A stretch of 64,000 nt of DNA from NCBI RefSeq assembly GCF_003491345.1, contig NZ_CP025512.1:744001-808000 (forward strand), written 5' to 3'. The DNA comes from Neorhizobium sp. SOG26. GTDB taxonomy: Bacteria > Pseudomonadota > Alphaproteobacteria > Rhizobiales > Rhizobiaceae. The translations under genes were made by a program, and so were the position numbers. The notes beneath the pieces were generated by a model. The model was not told where the DNA came from. It made no database searches and saw only the letters and a list, made by a program, of their open reading frames with translations. Shown piece by piece: positions 54,882 through 64,000 of the stretch; within the stretch, counting starts at the first letter, position 1; each line of letters starts with the position of its first letter.

Positions 54882-57074
54882 ATGGATTCGATGGTAACGG
54901 AGACGCAGCAATCCGCAGGCGAAGGGGAGCCCCCCGCGCTTGATCTGATGAACAGCCCCGACCGGTTCATCAACCGCGAATTCTCCTGGCTGCAGTTCAA
55001 CCGTCGCGTCCTCGAAGAAACGCTGAACACCGCCCATCCCCTTCTGGAACGGGTCCGCTTCCTGTCAATTTCCGCTGCCAACCTTGACGAATTCTTCATG
55101 GTGCGGGTGGCGGGCCTTGAGGGACAGGTGCGACAGGGCATCAGCGTGCGCAGCCCGGACGGAAAGACTCCGGCCGAACAGCTCGACAATATCCTGCAGG
55201 AGATCGACAACCTGCAGATGGAGCAGCAGGCGTCGCTTGCCGTGCTGCAGCAATATCTCGCCAAGGAAGACATCCTGATCGTGCGGCCTGCCGCGCTTTC
55301 GGCAGAAGATCGCGCCTGGCTCGCCACCGATTTTGATGAAGACCTGTTTCCGGTGCTGACGCCGCTGTCGATCGATCCGGCGCATCCGTTCCCCTTCATT
55401 CCGAACCTGGGTTTCTCCATGGGCCTGCAGCTTCACAGCAAGCACGGCAAGGAACCGATGACAGGCCTGTTGCGCCTGCCGACGACGCTCGACCGCTTCA
55501 TCCGCCTGCCGGACGAGGGTACGACGATCCGCTACATTACGCTGGAAGATGTGGTTGGAATGTTCACCGATCGCCTGTTCCCGGGCTATGAGGTGAGGGG
55601 GGCCGGTACGTTCCGCATCATCCGCGACAGCGATATCGAAGTCGAGGAAGAGGCCGAAGACCTTGTGCGCTTCTTCGAAACGGCGCTGAAGCGCCGCCGC
55701 CGCGGCAAGGTCATCCGCATCGAGACAGATTCCGAAATGCCGGCCTCGCTGCGCCAGTTCGTGGTGCAGGAACTCGGTGTCCCGGATAACCGCATCGCCG
55801 TCCTGCCGGGCCTGCTCGCGCTCAACACCATGTCGGAGATCGCCAAGGCGCCGCGCGACGACCTGCGCTTCGAGAGCTACAACGCCCGTTTCCCCGAACG
55901 CGTACGTGAACATGCCGGCGACTGCCTGGCTGCAATCCGTGAAAAGGACATGGTGGTCCATCATCCGTACGAGAGCTTCGACGTAGTGGTGCAGTTCCTG
56001 ATCCAGGCGGCCCGCGACCCGGATGTGCTCGCCATCAAGCAGACGCTGTACCGCACCTCCAACGACAGCCCGATCGTTCGTGCGCTGATCGACGCTGCCG
56101 AGGCCGGCAAGTCGGTGACCGCACTGGTGGAGTTGAAGGCGCGATTTGACGAGGAAGCGAATATCCGCTGGGCCCGCGACCTGGAGCGCGCTGGCGTGCA
56201 GGTTGTCTTCGGCTTCATTGAGTTGAAGACGCATGCGAAGATGTCGATGGTCGTGCGCCGCGAGGATGGCCGGCTGCGCACCTACTGCCATCTCGGTACC
56301 GGCAACTACCATCCGGTGACGGCGAAGATCTACACCGACCTGTCCTTCTTCACCTGCAACCCGAAGATCGCCCACGACATGGCGAATGTCTTCAACTTCA
56401 TCACCGGTTATGGCGAGCCGGAAGAAAGCATGAAGCTTGCCGTTTCGCCCTATACGCTGCGGCCACGCATCCTGCGCCATATCGAGGAAGAGATCTGCCA
56501 CGCGCAGAACGGCAAGCCGGCAGCGATCTGGATGAAGATGAACTCGCTGGTGGATCCGGAGATCATCGATGCGCTCTACCGGGCCAGTAATGCAGGCGTC
56601 GAGGTCGAACTCGTCGTGCGTGGCATCTGCTGCCTTAGGCCGCAGGTTCCGGGGCTTTCGGAAAACATCCGCGTCAAGTCGATCGTCGGCCGCTTCCTTG
56701 AGCACAGCCGCATCTTCTGCTTCGGCAACGGGTATGGCCTGCCGTCCGACAAGGCGCTCGTCTACATCGGCTCCGCCGACATGATGCCGCGCAATCTCGA
56801 CCGCCGCGTCGAGACGCTGGTGCCGCTGCTCAACCCGACCGTCCACGAGCAGGTCCTGTCGCAGATCATGCTCGGCAATCTGATTGACAATCAGCAGAGC
56901 TACGAGATATTGCCCGACGGCACGTCGCGGCGCATGGAAGTGCGCAAGGGAGAGGAACCTTTCAACGCGCAGCACTATTTCATGACCAATCCGAGCCTGT
57001 CAGGGCGCGGCGAAGCCCTGAAGTCGAGTGCCCCGAAACTCATTGCCGGCCGGATGTCCGGACGCAAGATTTAG
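54882..57074 (+). CDS. ppk1: Polyphosphate kinase
   Basis: A 730-residue PPK1 enzyme that makes polyphosphate from [19 protein letters not shown] opens the N domain, and RQTLYRTS-like [11 protein letters not shown] and FGNG (RIFCFGNG) blocks follow. The two conserved His residues are in THAKMSMVV and the LEHSRIF segment. Of three in-frame ATGs at 54873, 54882 and 54891 I choose 54882, which has the best spacing from AGGAGGG. Confidence 0.94.
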   Translation: MDSMVTETQQSAGEGEPPALDLMNSPDRFINREFSWLQFNRRVLEETLNTAHPLLERVRFLSISAANLDEFFMVRVAGLEGQVRQGISVRSPDGKTPAEQLDNILQEIDNLQMEQQASLAVLQQYLAKEDILIVRPAALSAEDRAWLATDFDEDLFPVLTPLSIDPAHPFPFIPNLGFSMGLQLHSKHGKEPMTGLLRLPTTLDRFIRLPDEGTTIRYITLEDVVGMFTDRLFPGYEVRGAGTFRIIRDSDIEVEEEAEDLVRFFETALKRRRRGKVIRIETDSEMPASLRQFVVQELGVPDNRIAVLPGLLALNTMSEIAKAPRDDLRFESYNARFPERVREHAGDCLAAIREKDMVVHHPYESFDVVVQFLIQAARDPDVLAIKQTLYRTSNDSPIVRALIDAAEAGKSVTALVELKARFDEEANIRWARDLERAGVQVVFGFIELKTHAKMSMVVRREDGRLRTYCHLGTGNYHPVTAKIYTDLSFFTCNPKIAHDMANVFNFITGYGEPEESMKLAVSPYTLRPRILRHIEEEICHAQNGKPAAIWMKMNSLVDPEIIDALYRASNAGVEVELVVRGICCLRPQVPGLSENIRVKSIVGRFLEHSRIFCFGNGYGLPSDKALVYIGSADMMPRNLDRRVETLVPLLNPTVHEQVLSQIMLGNLIDNQQSYEILPDGTSRRMEVRKGEEPFNAQHYFMTNPSLSGRGEALKSSAPKLIAGRMSGRKI

Positions 57075-57090
57075 CCACAGAAAAGCACAT

Positions 57091-58611
57091 ATGGTACGAT
57101 CTGAAGCCCAGGGGCGCCTTCCGGGGATTGTTCCTGTCTCCGTCATCGATATCGGCTCCAACTCCGTTCGCGTCGTGATCTACGAGGGCTTGTCGCGCTC
57201 GCCGACGATCCTGTTCAACGAGAAGGTGCTTTGCGGGCTGGGCAAGGGGCTTGGCTCCAACGGGCGCATGGATGACGAGGGCGTGGAGCGGGCGCTTGCG
57301 GCGCTGCGTCGCTTCAAGGCGCTGTCGAACCAGGCGCGCGCGACGGAAGTCTATGTGTTGGCGACCGCGGCCGCCCGCGAGGCCTCCAACGGCCCTGAAT
57401 TCATCCGCCAGGCCGAAGAGATCCTCGAACAGGAGATCCAGGTCCTGTCGGGCGAGGAAGAGGCGCGCTATTCGGCGCTCGGCGTCATCAGCGGCTTTCA
57501 TGAGGTCGACGGTATTGCCGGTGACCTTGGCGGCGGATCGCTCGAGCTCATCGACATCAAGGGCCAGGACTTTGGCCGCGGCGTCACCCTGCCGCTTGGT
57601 GGTTTGCGGTTGTCGGAGTCCTCCGGCCAATCGCTTTCCAAGGCGCGCAACTTTGCCCGCAAGCAGGTCAAGAAGGCGCATTTCCTGGAGCAGGGGAACG
57701 GCCGGACCTTCTACGCAGTCGGTGGCACCTGGCGTAACATCGCCAAGCTGCACATGGAGATGATCCAGTATCCGCTGCACATGATGCAGGGATATGAACT
57801 TTCGCTTGAGGAAATGCAGAACCTTCTCGAGCAGGTCATCGCCGCCAAGGACGGCAAGGAAGGGCCATGGCAGGTCGTGTCCAAGAGCCGTCGTGCGCTT
57901 CTTCCCTTCGGCGCGATTGCCATGCAGGAAGTCCTGAGTGTCATGAAGCCGTCGAAGATCAGCTTCTCGGCCCAGGGCGTTCGCGAGGGTTACCTTTATT
58001 CGCTGCTGTCGGAAGAGGAGCAGCAAAGCGATCCGCTGCTGGTAGCGGCAGACCAATTGGCGATCCTGCGTGCCCGTTCCCCCGAGCATGCCCGCGAGCT
58101 TGCGGACTGGACCGGCCGCATGGTCGAAGCCTTCGGTGTCGACGAGACCGAGGAAGAAGGCCGGTACCGGCGCGCCGCCTGCCTGCTTGCCGATATCAGC
58201 TGGCGAGCGCATCCGGATTACCGGGGCCTGCAGGCGCTCAACATCATTGCCAATTCCTCCTTCGTCGGCATCACCCATGCCGGACGCGCCTATCTGGCGC
58301 TCGCGAACTATTATCGCTTTGAAGGGCTGCATGACGATGGCGCCACCGGTCCGCTGGCCGCGATTGCGACGCCGCGCCTGCTCGACCTCGCCAAGCTCCT
58401 GGGCGGGCTGCTGCGCGTCGTCTACCTGTTCTCGGCTTCCATGCCGGGCATCGTGCATCACCTGAAGTTCGCGCCGGCCTCGTCGCCCGACCTTGATCTG
58501 GAATTTGTTGTCCCGCACGAATACCATGATTTCGCTGGTGAACGCCTCAACGGGCGCCTGCAGCAGCTTGCCAAGCTGACGGGCAAGAAGCTTGCCTTCA
58601 GGTTCGAGTAG
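57091..58611 (+). CDS. ppx: Exopolyphosphatase / Ppx-GppA family phosphatase
   Basis: A 506-residue enzyme of the actin-like ATPase fold that removes phosphate from polyphosphate ends. VIDIGSNSVRVVIYE is the first phosphate loop, AGDLGGGSLEL the second. It lies 16 bases after ppk and is probably cotranscribed; together they can make and degrade polyphosphate. The C-terminal half differs from E. coli Ppx and may include an HD-like helical region. Confidence 0.93.
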   Translation: MVRSEAQGRLPGIVPVSVIDIGSNSVRVVIYEGLSRSPTILFNEKVLCGLGKGLGSNGRMDDEGVERALAALRRFKALSNQARATEVYVLATAAAREASNGPEFIRQAEEILEQEIQVLSGEEEARYSALGVISGFHEVDGIAGDLGGGSLELIDIKGQDFGRGVTLPLGGLRLSESSGQSLSKARNFARKQVKKAHFLEQGNGRTFYAVGGTWRNIAKLHMEMIQYPLHMMQGYELSLEEMQNLLEQVIAAKDGKEGPWQVVSKSRRALLPFGAIAMQEVLSVMKPSKISFSAQGVREGYLYSLLSEEEQQSDPLLVAADQLAILRARSPEHARELADWTGRMVEAFGVDETEEEGRYRRAACLLADISWRAHPDYRGLQALNIIANSSFVGITHAGRAYLALANYYRFEGLHDDGATGPLAAIATPRLLDLAKLLGGLLRVVYLFSASMPGIVHHLKFAPASSPDLDLEFVVPHEYHDFAGERLNGRLQQLAKLTGKKLAFRFE

Positions 58612-58679
58612 GCTCGTCAGAAGGCTGCAAATCCGGCCGCGTCACCCCATCTGAGGACCGCAGGGTTTTTGAGAACGGG

Positions 58680-59024
58680 ATGAGCATGGCAAGGAAGCAC
58701 AAGCAGGACGTCGTGTCCTGGTATCAGCAGCCGGAACCGGACATCTGCCCGCTCTGCCACCGGCTGATCCCTGCAGACCAGCGCGACGAACACCATCTCA
58801 TTCCCAAGAGCCGCGGCGGTCGGCAAACGCAGGCGCTCCACAGGATCTGCCACAGGCAGATCCATGCGCTCTTCGATGAAGCGGAGCTTGAGAAGTCGTA
58901 TTCGACTGTCGAAGCCCTGCTTGAACATCCGCAGATGGAGAAGTTCGTCAAATGGGTGCGCAAGAAGCCGCCCGGCTTCTACGACGGCACCCGGCGAAGC
59001 AATCGACGCAAGGAGAAAGGTTAG
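58680..59024 (+). CDS. Small HNH nuclease-like protein
   Basis: A 114-residue protein. The zinc-and-catalytic unit is ICPLCHR (Cys23, Cys26), EHHLIPKSRGG (His38, His39) and ICHRQIHALF (Cys57, His62). After it comes a helical, Lys-rich tail (VKWVRKKPPGFYDGTRRSNRRKEKG). This is the compact HNH type like E. coli YajD, with no established role in rhizobia. Its stop codon overlaps that of rnd by 3-4 bases. Confidence 0.82.
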   Translation: MSMARKHKQDVVSWYQQPEPDICPLCHRLIPADQRDEHHLIPKSRGGRQTQALHRICHRQIHALFDEAELEKSYSTVEALLEHPQMEKFVKWVRKKPPGFYDGTRRSNRRKEKG

Positions 59025-60181
59025 TCGCCGGCGGTTTCGAGATCGACGGCTTCCACCTTCTTGTTGACGAAGCGCAGTGCAACACCGCCATTGATGAGCT
59101 TCAGCGCCGTATTGCCGAACAGGTCACGACGCCAGCCGTTCAAGGCTGCGACCTCGGCATTCTCGCCTTCGGCTGCGATCTTCTCGAGATCATCGGTATT
59201 GGCGATAATCTTGGCAGCCACCCCTTCGCGGTCGGAAATCAGCTTCAGCAGGACTTTCAGCAGTTCGACTGCGGCTGCCGTTCCTTCCGGCACATGCACG
59301 TGCTTGGGCGCATGCGGCATTTCCGATTTCGGAAGGGCGAGCGCGGCATTGACCGCTTCGATGATCGCAGCGCCCGAGGCAGAGCGTTCCCAACCCTTCG
59401 GGATCGTGCGCAGGCGTGACATGGCTTCAGTGTCCTTGGGCTGCTGCTGGGCGATCTCGTAAATCGCATCGTCTTTCAGCACGCGCGAGCGTGGTACGTT
59501 GCGGTTGCGCGCTTCCCGTTCACGCCATGCGGCCACGAACTTCACCACCGCAAGTTCGGTCGGCTTGCGCAGCCGGGACTTTAGCCGCAGCCAGGCGTCG
59601 TCAGGGTGGAGGTCGTAGGTGTTGGGAGATTCCAGCACCGCCATTTCTTCGGTCAGCCAAAGTGCGCGGCCTTCGCGCTCCAGTTCGGCCTTGAGGTAAA
59701 GATAAACGTCGCGAAGATGGGTGACGTCAGCCAGCGCATATTCCAGCTGCTTTTCAGACAGCGGGCGGCGGCTCCAGTCGGTAAAGCGGGACGACTTGTC
59801 GATATGGACGTTCTTCGTGCGGCTGACGAGCTGGTCATAGGAGACGGAGTCGCCGAAGCCGCAGACCATTGCGGCAACCTGGGTGTCGAAGATCGGGTGC
59901 GGCACGAGATTGCCGAGATGATAGATGATCTCGATATCCTGCCGCGCCGCATGGAAGACCTTGGTGACGGAAGGATTGCCCATCAGCTCGAAGAAAGGCT
60001 TGAGATCCAGCCCTTTTGCCAGCGGATCGATCAGCACTTCCAGATCAGGACTTGCCATCTGGATCAGGCAGAGCTGCGGCCAGAAGGTCGTTTCTCTCAG
60101 GAACTCAGTATCGATGGTGATGAAGTCGGATTTTGCAAGCTTAGTGCAGGCTTCTTCGAGAGCGGCGGTCGTTTCAATCAT
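59021..60181 (-). CDS. rnd: Ribonuclease D
   Basis: A 386-residue 3'-5' exoribonuclease used in tRNA maturation. DEDD residues are visible in ITIDTEFLRE (Asp24, Glu26), HAARQDIEII (Asp) and ALADVTHLRDVYLYL. The rest is an HRDC domain (about 210-290) and a second helical domain. Complete and about the normal length. Its ribosome site and start lie 62 bases from the MFS gene's stop. Confidence 0.95.
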   Translation of the reverse strand: MIETTAALEEACTKLAKSDFITIDTEFLRETTFWPQLCLIQMASPDLEVLIDPLAKGLDLKPFFELMGNPSVTKVFHAARQDIEIIYHLGNLVPHPIFDTQVAAMVCGFGDSVSYDQLVSRTKNVHIDKSSRFTDWSRRPLSEKQLEYALADVTHLRDVYLYLKAELEREGRALWLTEEMAVLESPNTYDLHPDDAWLRLKSRLRKPTELAVVKFVAAWREREARNRNVPRSRVLKDDAIYEIAQQQPKDTEAMSRLRTIPKGWERSASGAAIIEAVNAALALPKSEMPHAPKHVHVPEGTAAAVELLKVLLKLISDREGVAAKIIANTDDLEKIAAEGENAEVAALNGWRRDLFGNTALKLINGGVALRFVNKKVEAVDLETAGD

Positions 60182-60243
60182 GGGTTCTTCACGCTTGTTT
60201 GATCAACCTTCCTTTCCCTTCCGGCCGCATATGTCAATACGAG

Positions 60244-61491
60244 TCAGGGCCTATCCTGGCGTTCATCCTTGTCAGCCGGAGCCGCCAGGCGGTTGAAATA
60301 GGCCGAGGTTCGCAGCAGCGAGCGGAACCGCCAGGTGCGCTTGGCCGGTGGCACCGGGGGCCGCGCCTTCATCCGCCGGAGCGTGAAGACCAGGAAGGCG
60401 AGGAAGATAAAGGACGTATAGGCGAAGAAGGCGCGGGGGCCGTAATATTCAAGAAGAATAGAGGCGAGCAGCGGCCCGACCGTTGCACCGAGCGACCAGT
60501 AGAACAGCAGCCCCGCTGAAACCAACGCATGCTCGCCGGGCTTGGCGTAGTCGTTGGCATGCGCCGAACACAATGAATAAAGCGGCATCGAGAATGCGCC
60601 GAACAGGAAGACGCTGATGATGTTGGCCGTCTCGTTGGAACCTGCGCCAAACGACATGTAGGCGCCGGTGATGATGGAGCCGACCGTGGTCCACAGGATG
60701 ACGCGGCGCCGGTCGAGCTTGTCGGAATAGATCCCGAGCGGATATTGCAGCACGACGCCGCCGATGATGCCGGCGCTCATGAAGGTGGCGATCGAGGTGA
60801 TGCTCATGCCGATCGCCTCGGCATAGATCGGCCCGATATTGCGGAAAGCGGCCATGGAAAGCCCGACCGATATGACGCCGATCACCGAAAGCGGCGAGAT
60901 GCGCCACACGGCCTTGAGGTCGAAGGCCAGCGTCTCCGGCGGCGCCGGGCTAGACTTGTCGGCGACCGAGATCGGCACGAGGGAGAGCGTCAGCGCCATT
61001 GCGATGATGTTGAAGATGATCGGCCCGGGTATGCCGACCGCCGGAATGATGTATTGCGCAACGGTGACCGAACTCAAGTCGACAAGGCGATAGACGGAAA
61101 GGGTGCGGGCGCGGTTGGCATTGGTGACCTTGGCATTGATCCAGCTTTCGACCGCGGCGAACAGGCTCGCCACGGCGATGCCGGTGACGAAGCGCATTGC
61201 AAACCAGAACACCGGGTCGATAATCATCGACATGGCGATGGCAGCCACTGCCGATATTGCAGCCATCGCTGCAAAGGTGCGGATATGGCCGATCTGCCTC
61301 AGGAGCCGGGTCACGTAGACGCAGCCAATTGCGAACCCGACGCTGTAGCCGGCGCCGATCATGCCGATGATCGATGGCGAGAAACCTTCCGCGGAGCCGC
61401 GCAGCGCCACATAGGTTCCCTGCAGGCCATTGCCGCCAATAAGGATGCCGGCTGTCACGAGGAGGGGGATCAGGGGGCGGATATGCGACAT
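60244..61491 (-). CDS. Major facilitator superfamily transporter (YcaD-like)
   Basis: A 415-residue membrane protein with twelve helices. GNGLQGTYVALRGSAEGFS and RFVTGIAVASLFAAVESWINAK resemble the YcaD group, whose substrates are unknown. The usual loop motif is present between helices 8 and 9 as GIYSDKLDRRRVI. The C-terminus is a basic cytoplasmic tail. It may be transcribed with rnd, which starts 63 bases after its stop. Confidence 0.9.
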   Translation of the reverse strand: MSHIRPLIPLLVTAGILIGGNGLQGTYVALRGSAEGFSPSIIGMIGAGYSVGFAIGCVYVTRLLRQIGHIRTFAAMAAISAVAAIAMSMIIDPVFWFAMRFVTGIAVASLFAAVESWINAKVTNANRARTLSVYRLVDLSSVTVAQYIIPAVGIPGPIIFNIIAMALTLSLVPISVADKSSPAPPETLAFDLKAVWRISPLSVIGVISVGLSMAAFRNIGPIYAEAIGMSITSIATFMSAGIIGGVVLQYPLGIYSDKLDRRRVILWTTVGSIITGAYMSFGAGSNETANIISVFLFGAFSMPLYSLCSAHANDYAKPGEHALVSAGLLFYWSLGATVGPLLASILLEYYGPRAFFAYTSFIFLAFLVFTLRRMKARPPVPPAKRTWRFRSLLRTSAYFNRLAAPADKDERQDRP

Positions 61492-61725
61492 GTAGGTCCT
61501 GCCGGAGGGCGTGAGGCTTGTCGATGCGACTCATTCGCCGACGCGCGGCTTGTCGCGAGTCCTAGCGGAAGAGCAGGCTCGATGTCCCGACGATTTGCGG
61601 GCAAAATCGGTTCAGCCTTGACAAAGCATGTCCATCATGCGCTTTTCCCGCCGATTTTCCTTTAAGCCGGCCGGCCTTGCTTCGCATGCCGATGGCCGCA
61701 AGAGCACCAGTCCAGGAACTTGAAA

Positions 61726-63516
61726 ATGCACCGTTACCGCAGCCACACCTGTGCCGCCCTTCGGAAGACCGATGTTGGCTCCACCGTCCGCCTTTCAGGC
61801 TGGGTGCACCGCGTGCGAGACCATGGCGGCGTCCTCTTCATCGACCTGCGCGACCACTACGGCATGACCCAGGTCGTTGCCGACCCGGACAGCCCGGCCT
61901 TCAAGGTTGCCGAAACGGTTCGCGGCGAGTGGGTGATCCGCATCGACGGCGTGGTCAAGGCCCGCTCCGAGGACACCGTGAACAAGGGCATGGCGACCGG
62001 CGAGATCGAACTCTACGCCCACGAGATCGAAGTGCTGGCCGCGGCCAAGGAACTGCCGCTGCCGGTCTTCGGCGAGCCGGACTATCCGGAAGACGTCCGC
62101 CTCAAGTACCGCTTCCTCGACCTGCGTCGTGACACGCTGCACAAGAACATCGTCAAGCGCACCCAGATCATCGCCGCCATGCGCCGCGAGATGAACAATG
62201 TCGGCTTTACCGAATATTCGACGCCGATCCTGACGGCGTCTTCGCCGGAAGGTGCGCGCGACTTCCTGGTGCCGAGCCGCATCCATGAGGGTATGTTCTT
62301 TGCGCTGCCGCAGGCGCCGCAGCAGTACAAGCAACTGCTGATGGTGGCGGGCTTCGACCGCTACTTCCAGATCGCGCCGTGCTTCCGTGACGAAGACCCG
62401 CGCGCGGACCGCCTGCCGGGCGAGTTCTACCAGCTCGACCTCGAAATGAGCTTTGTCACCCAGGAAGACGTCTGGACGACGATGGAGCCGGTGATCCGCG
62501 GCATCTTCGAAGAGTTTGCCGACGGCAAGCCGGTGACCAAGGAATTCCCGCGCATCCCGTATGACGTCGCGATCCGCAAATATGGCTCCGACAAGCCGGA
62601 CCTGCGCAACCCGATCGAGATGCAGGCCGTCACCGAGCATTTCGCCGGCTCCGGCTTCAAGGTCTTCGCGAACATGATCGCCTCGAACCCGAAGGTTGAG
62701 GTCTGGGCCATCCCCGCCAAGACCGGTGGCTCGCGCGCCTTCTGTGACCGCATGAACGCCTGGGCCCAGAGCCAGGGCCAGCCGGGCCTCGGCTACATCT
62801 TCTGGAAGGAAGAAGACGGCAAGGTTGGCGGCTCCGGCCCGCTCGCCAAGAACATCGGCGAAGAACGTACCGAAGCGCTGCGCGTCCAGCTTGGCCTGGA
62901 AGCGGGTGACGCCTGCTTCTTCGTCGCCGGCGATCCGGACAAGTTCTACAAGTTCGCAGGCGAGGCGCGTAACCGCGCGGCCGATGAACTGAACCTTTCC
63001 GATAAGGACCAGTTCGCGCTGTGCTGGATCGTCGACTTCCCGTTCTTCGAATACAACGAAGAAGAAAAGAAGATCGACTTCGCGCACAACCCGTTCTCGA
63101 TGCCGCAGGGCGGGCTGGAGGCACTGGAGAACCAGGAGCCGCTGTCCATCAAGGCTTATCAGTACGACATGGTCTGCAACGGTTTCGAGATTGCCTCGGG
63201 CTCGATCCGTAACCAGCTGCCGGAAACCATGGTCAAGGCCTTCGAGATGGTGGGCTTGAGCCAGCAGGACGTCGAAGAGCGCTTCGGCGGTCTCTACCGC
63301 GCCTTCCAGTATGGCGCTCCGCCGCATGGTGGCATGGCCGCCGGTGTCGACCGTATCGTCATGCTGCTGACGGGTGCCAAGAACCTGCGCGAAATCACGC
63401 TCTTCCCGATGAACCAGCAGGCGCAGGACCTGCTGATGGGCGCGCCTTCGCCGGCAACCCCGCAGCAACTGCGGGAACTGGCCATCCGCGTCGTGCCTTC
63501 GCCAAAGAAGAGCTGA
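61726..63516 (+). CDS. aspS: Aspartyl-tRNA synthetase
   Basis: A 596-residue class IIb synthetase of the bacterial type. The N-terminal anticodon-binding fold has [19 protein letters not shown], motif 2 is [20 protein letters not shown], motif 3 is [16 protein letters not shown], and the GAD insert lies between. The ATG at 61726 follows AGGA with 8 bases of spacing; a TTG two codons earlier is less likely. Discriminating versus non-discriminating type cannot be told by eye. Confidence 0.97.
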   Translation: MHRYRSHTCAALRKTDVGSTVRLSGWVHRVRDHGGVLFIDLRDHYGMTQVVADPDSPAFKVAETVRGEWVIRIDGVVKARSEDTVNKGMATGEIELYAHEIEVLAAAKELPLPVFGEPDYPEDVRLKYRFLDLRRDTLHKNIVKRTQIIAAMRREMNNVGFTEYSTPILTASSPEGARDFLVPSRIHEGMFFALPQAPQQYKQLLMVAGFDRYFQIAPCFRDEDPRADRLPGEFYQLDLEMSFVTQEDVWTTMEPVIRGIFEEFADGKPVTKEFPRIPYDVAIRKYGSDKPDLRNPIEMQAVTEHFAGSGFKVFANMIASNPKVEVWAIPAKTGGSRAFCDRMNAWAQSQGQPGLGYIFWKEEDGKVGGSGPLAKNIGEERTEALRVQLGLEAGDACFFVAGDPDKFYKFAGEARNRAADELNLSDKDQFALCWIVDFPFFEYNEEEKKIDFAHNPFSMPQGGLEALENQEPLSIKAYQYDMVCNGFEIASGSIRNQLPETMVKAFEMVGLSQQDVEERFGGLYRAFQYGAPPHGGMAAGVDRIVMLLTGAKNLREITLFPMNQQAQDLLMGAPSPATPQQLRELAIRVVPSPKKS

Positions 63517-63538
63517 GTGCGGAACATCTACGGATAAG

Positions 63539-63570
63539 AAAAGCCCGGCTTCAGGCCGGGCTTTTTGTTT
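63539..63570. terminator. Intrinsic terminator after aspS
   Basis: AAAAGCCCGGC (63539-63549) and GCCGGGCTTTT (63555-63565) pair exactly around TTCAG and are followed by TGTTTGTC. The convergent acyltransferase gene ends at 63572. Confidence 0.9.
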
Positions 63571-63571
63571 G

Positions 63572-64000
63572 TCAGCGGGTGTCTGGCAGCCCGTTGTCGA
63601 GAAAATACCACTGGTCCAGGTGTTTCAGGATGACGGGCTCGATCACGTCGTTGAGGAGCTGGATGTCGTCCGAAATACGCGCGCCTGGCTTGTCTTCCGG
63701 CGGCAGCTCAATGGGCGGCAGGAAGAAGGCATCGAACCGGAACCCGTCGCCGCGGACATTGTACCAGGGTGCAATCCGCGCGCCGGTCATGCGGGCCAGC
63801 CTGACAGCGACGGCAAGATTCCCTTCCAGATGCGGCTTGCGGCCGAACAGCGGGCCGCGGATCTTGCCGGAAACACCTTCGTCGCAGAACATCGAGATGA
63901 CACCACCTTCCTTCAGCATCTTGACCGAAGGCCGGATGCCTTGCGCGCCGGGCGGCAGGAAGTTGAGCCCTCCCTTTTGGCGCACGCGTGCCGAGATCCA
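63572..64000 (-). CDS. Lysophospholipid/lipid A-type acyltransferase, C-terminal part
   Basis: The last 142 codons of a gene that starts beyond the right edge. The visible protein has FLPPGAQGIRPSVKMLKEGGVISMFCDEGVSG and the strand FGRKPHLEGNLAVAVRLARMTGARIAPWY, which is the LpxL/HtrB (lipid A late acyltransferase) pattern. The catalytic H-x4-D/E motif of this family is upstream and not in the window. The substrate (lipid A or another lipid) cannot be decided here. Confidence 0.8.
   Translation of the reverse strand, partial: WISARVRQKGGLNFLPPGAQGIRPSVKMLKEGGVISMFCDEGVSGKIRGPLFGRKPHLEGNLAVAVRLARMTGARIAPWYNVRGDGFRFDAFFLPPIELPPEDKPGARISDDIQLLNDVIEPVILKHLDQWYFLDNGLPDTR

Noticed and set aside
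1..64000. tRNA, rRNA, CRISPR array or insertion sequence
   Set aside because: No cloverleaf-like sequences with CCA-type ends, no regular repeat-spacer pattern and no transposase motifs were seen on reading; a covariance search would be the proper test.

Overview
The window is a piece of the main chromosome of an alphaproteobacterium, almost certainly a member of the Rhizobiaceae (Rhizobium/Agrobacterium/Neorhizobium group). The basis is gene order and protein character: cvpA-radA-alr-dnaB-rplI-DUF2232-rpsR-rpsF, fabD-fabG-acpP-fabF-mltG-yicC-gmk, lptF-lptG-lptD-surA-like-pdxA-rsmA, uvrC-pgsA-moaD-moaE, purM-purN divergent from perM-hdaA-ppk-ppx, a RopB/Omp25-type barrel, and high-GC coding sequence. 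The genus cannot be fixed from sequence alone. No rRNA, tRNA, CRISPR array, insertion sequence or prophage was seen.

Layout. 1-8000: cvpA (cut by the window edge), radA, alr, a small secreted protein with two Tudor-like repeats, then the minus-strand replication/ribosome block dnaB, rplI, a DUF2232 membrane protein, rpsR and rpsF. 8250-12400: an accessory stretch with an animal-type haem peroxidase, an aldo/keto reductase and an atypical Nramp-family transporter. 12480-19330: fatty-acid synthesis (fabD, fabG, acpP, fabF), then mltG, yicC, gmk and a small unknown. 19342-27830: a minus-strand envelope operon (lptF, lptG, lptD, SurA-like chaperone, pdxA, rsmA) preceded by a PAP2 phosphatase. 28025-37185: pepA-holC, an S9 peptidase, a VapBC module, an ABC-F ATPase, a degenerate GGDEF protein, a glutathione transferase and ndk. 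37247-40618: an unknown lipoprotein and a CGNR zinc-finger protein divergent from an orphan LivH-like permease, then moaE, moaD, pgsA. 40746-47448: uvrC, ropB-like porin, glutathione transferase, RNase T2, YbhN-like membrane protein, rlmJ. 47529-50957: a molybdopterin oxidoreductase coupled to nudK, then a Phd/VapC module. 51004-60181: purN and purM divergent from perM-hdaA-ppk-ppx, an HNH protein, rnd. 60244-64000: an MFS transporter, aspS and a truncated lipid A-type acyltransferase.

Most of the window is conserved housekeeping. The parts most worth a second look are small: a divergent CGNR/permease promoter built around a near-perfect 32-bp palindrome, with a probably leaderless regulator gene; the haem peroxidase gene, whose promoter and Shine-Dalgarno sequence are bracketed by an inverted repeat; two toxin-antitoxin modules, one with 14-bp perfect operator arms; an Nramp-family protein lacking the usual metal-binding motifs; the secreted Tudor-like protein; and several unusual leaders and hairpins (rpsF leader, the hairpin after rpsR, the CAATT-rich ropB leader, a triplicated Shine-Dalgarno repeat). 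I did not find a clearly new multi-gene defence or metabolic system; the CGNR-lipoprotein-permease locus is the closest candidate. Nothing was computed or searched; family assignments rest on motifs read from the translations.
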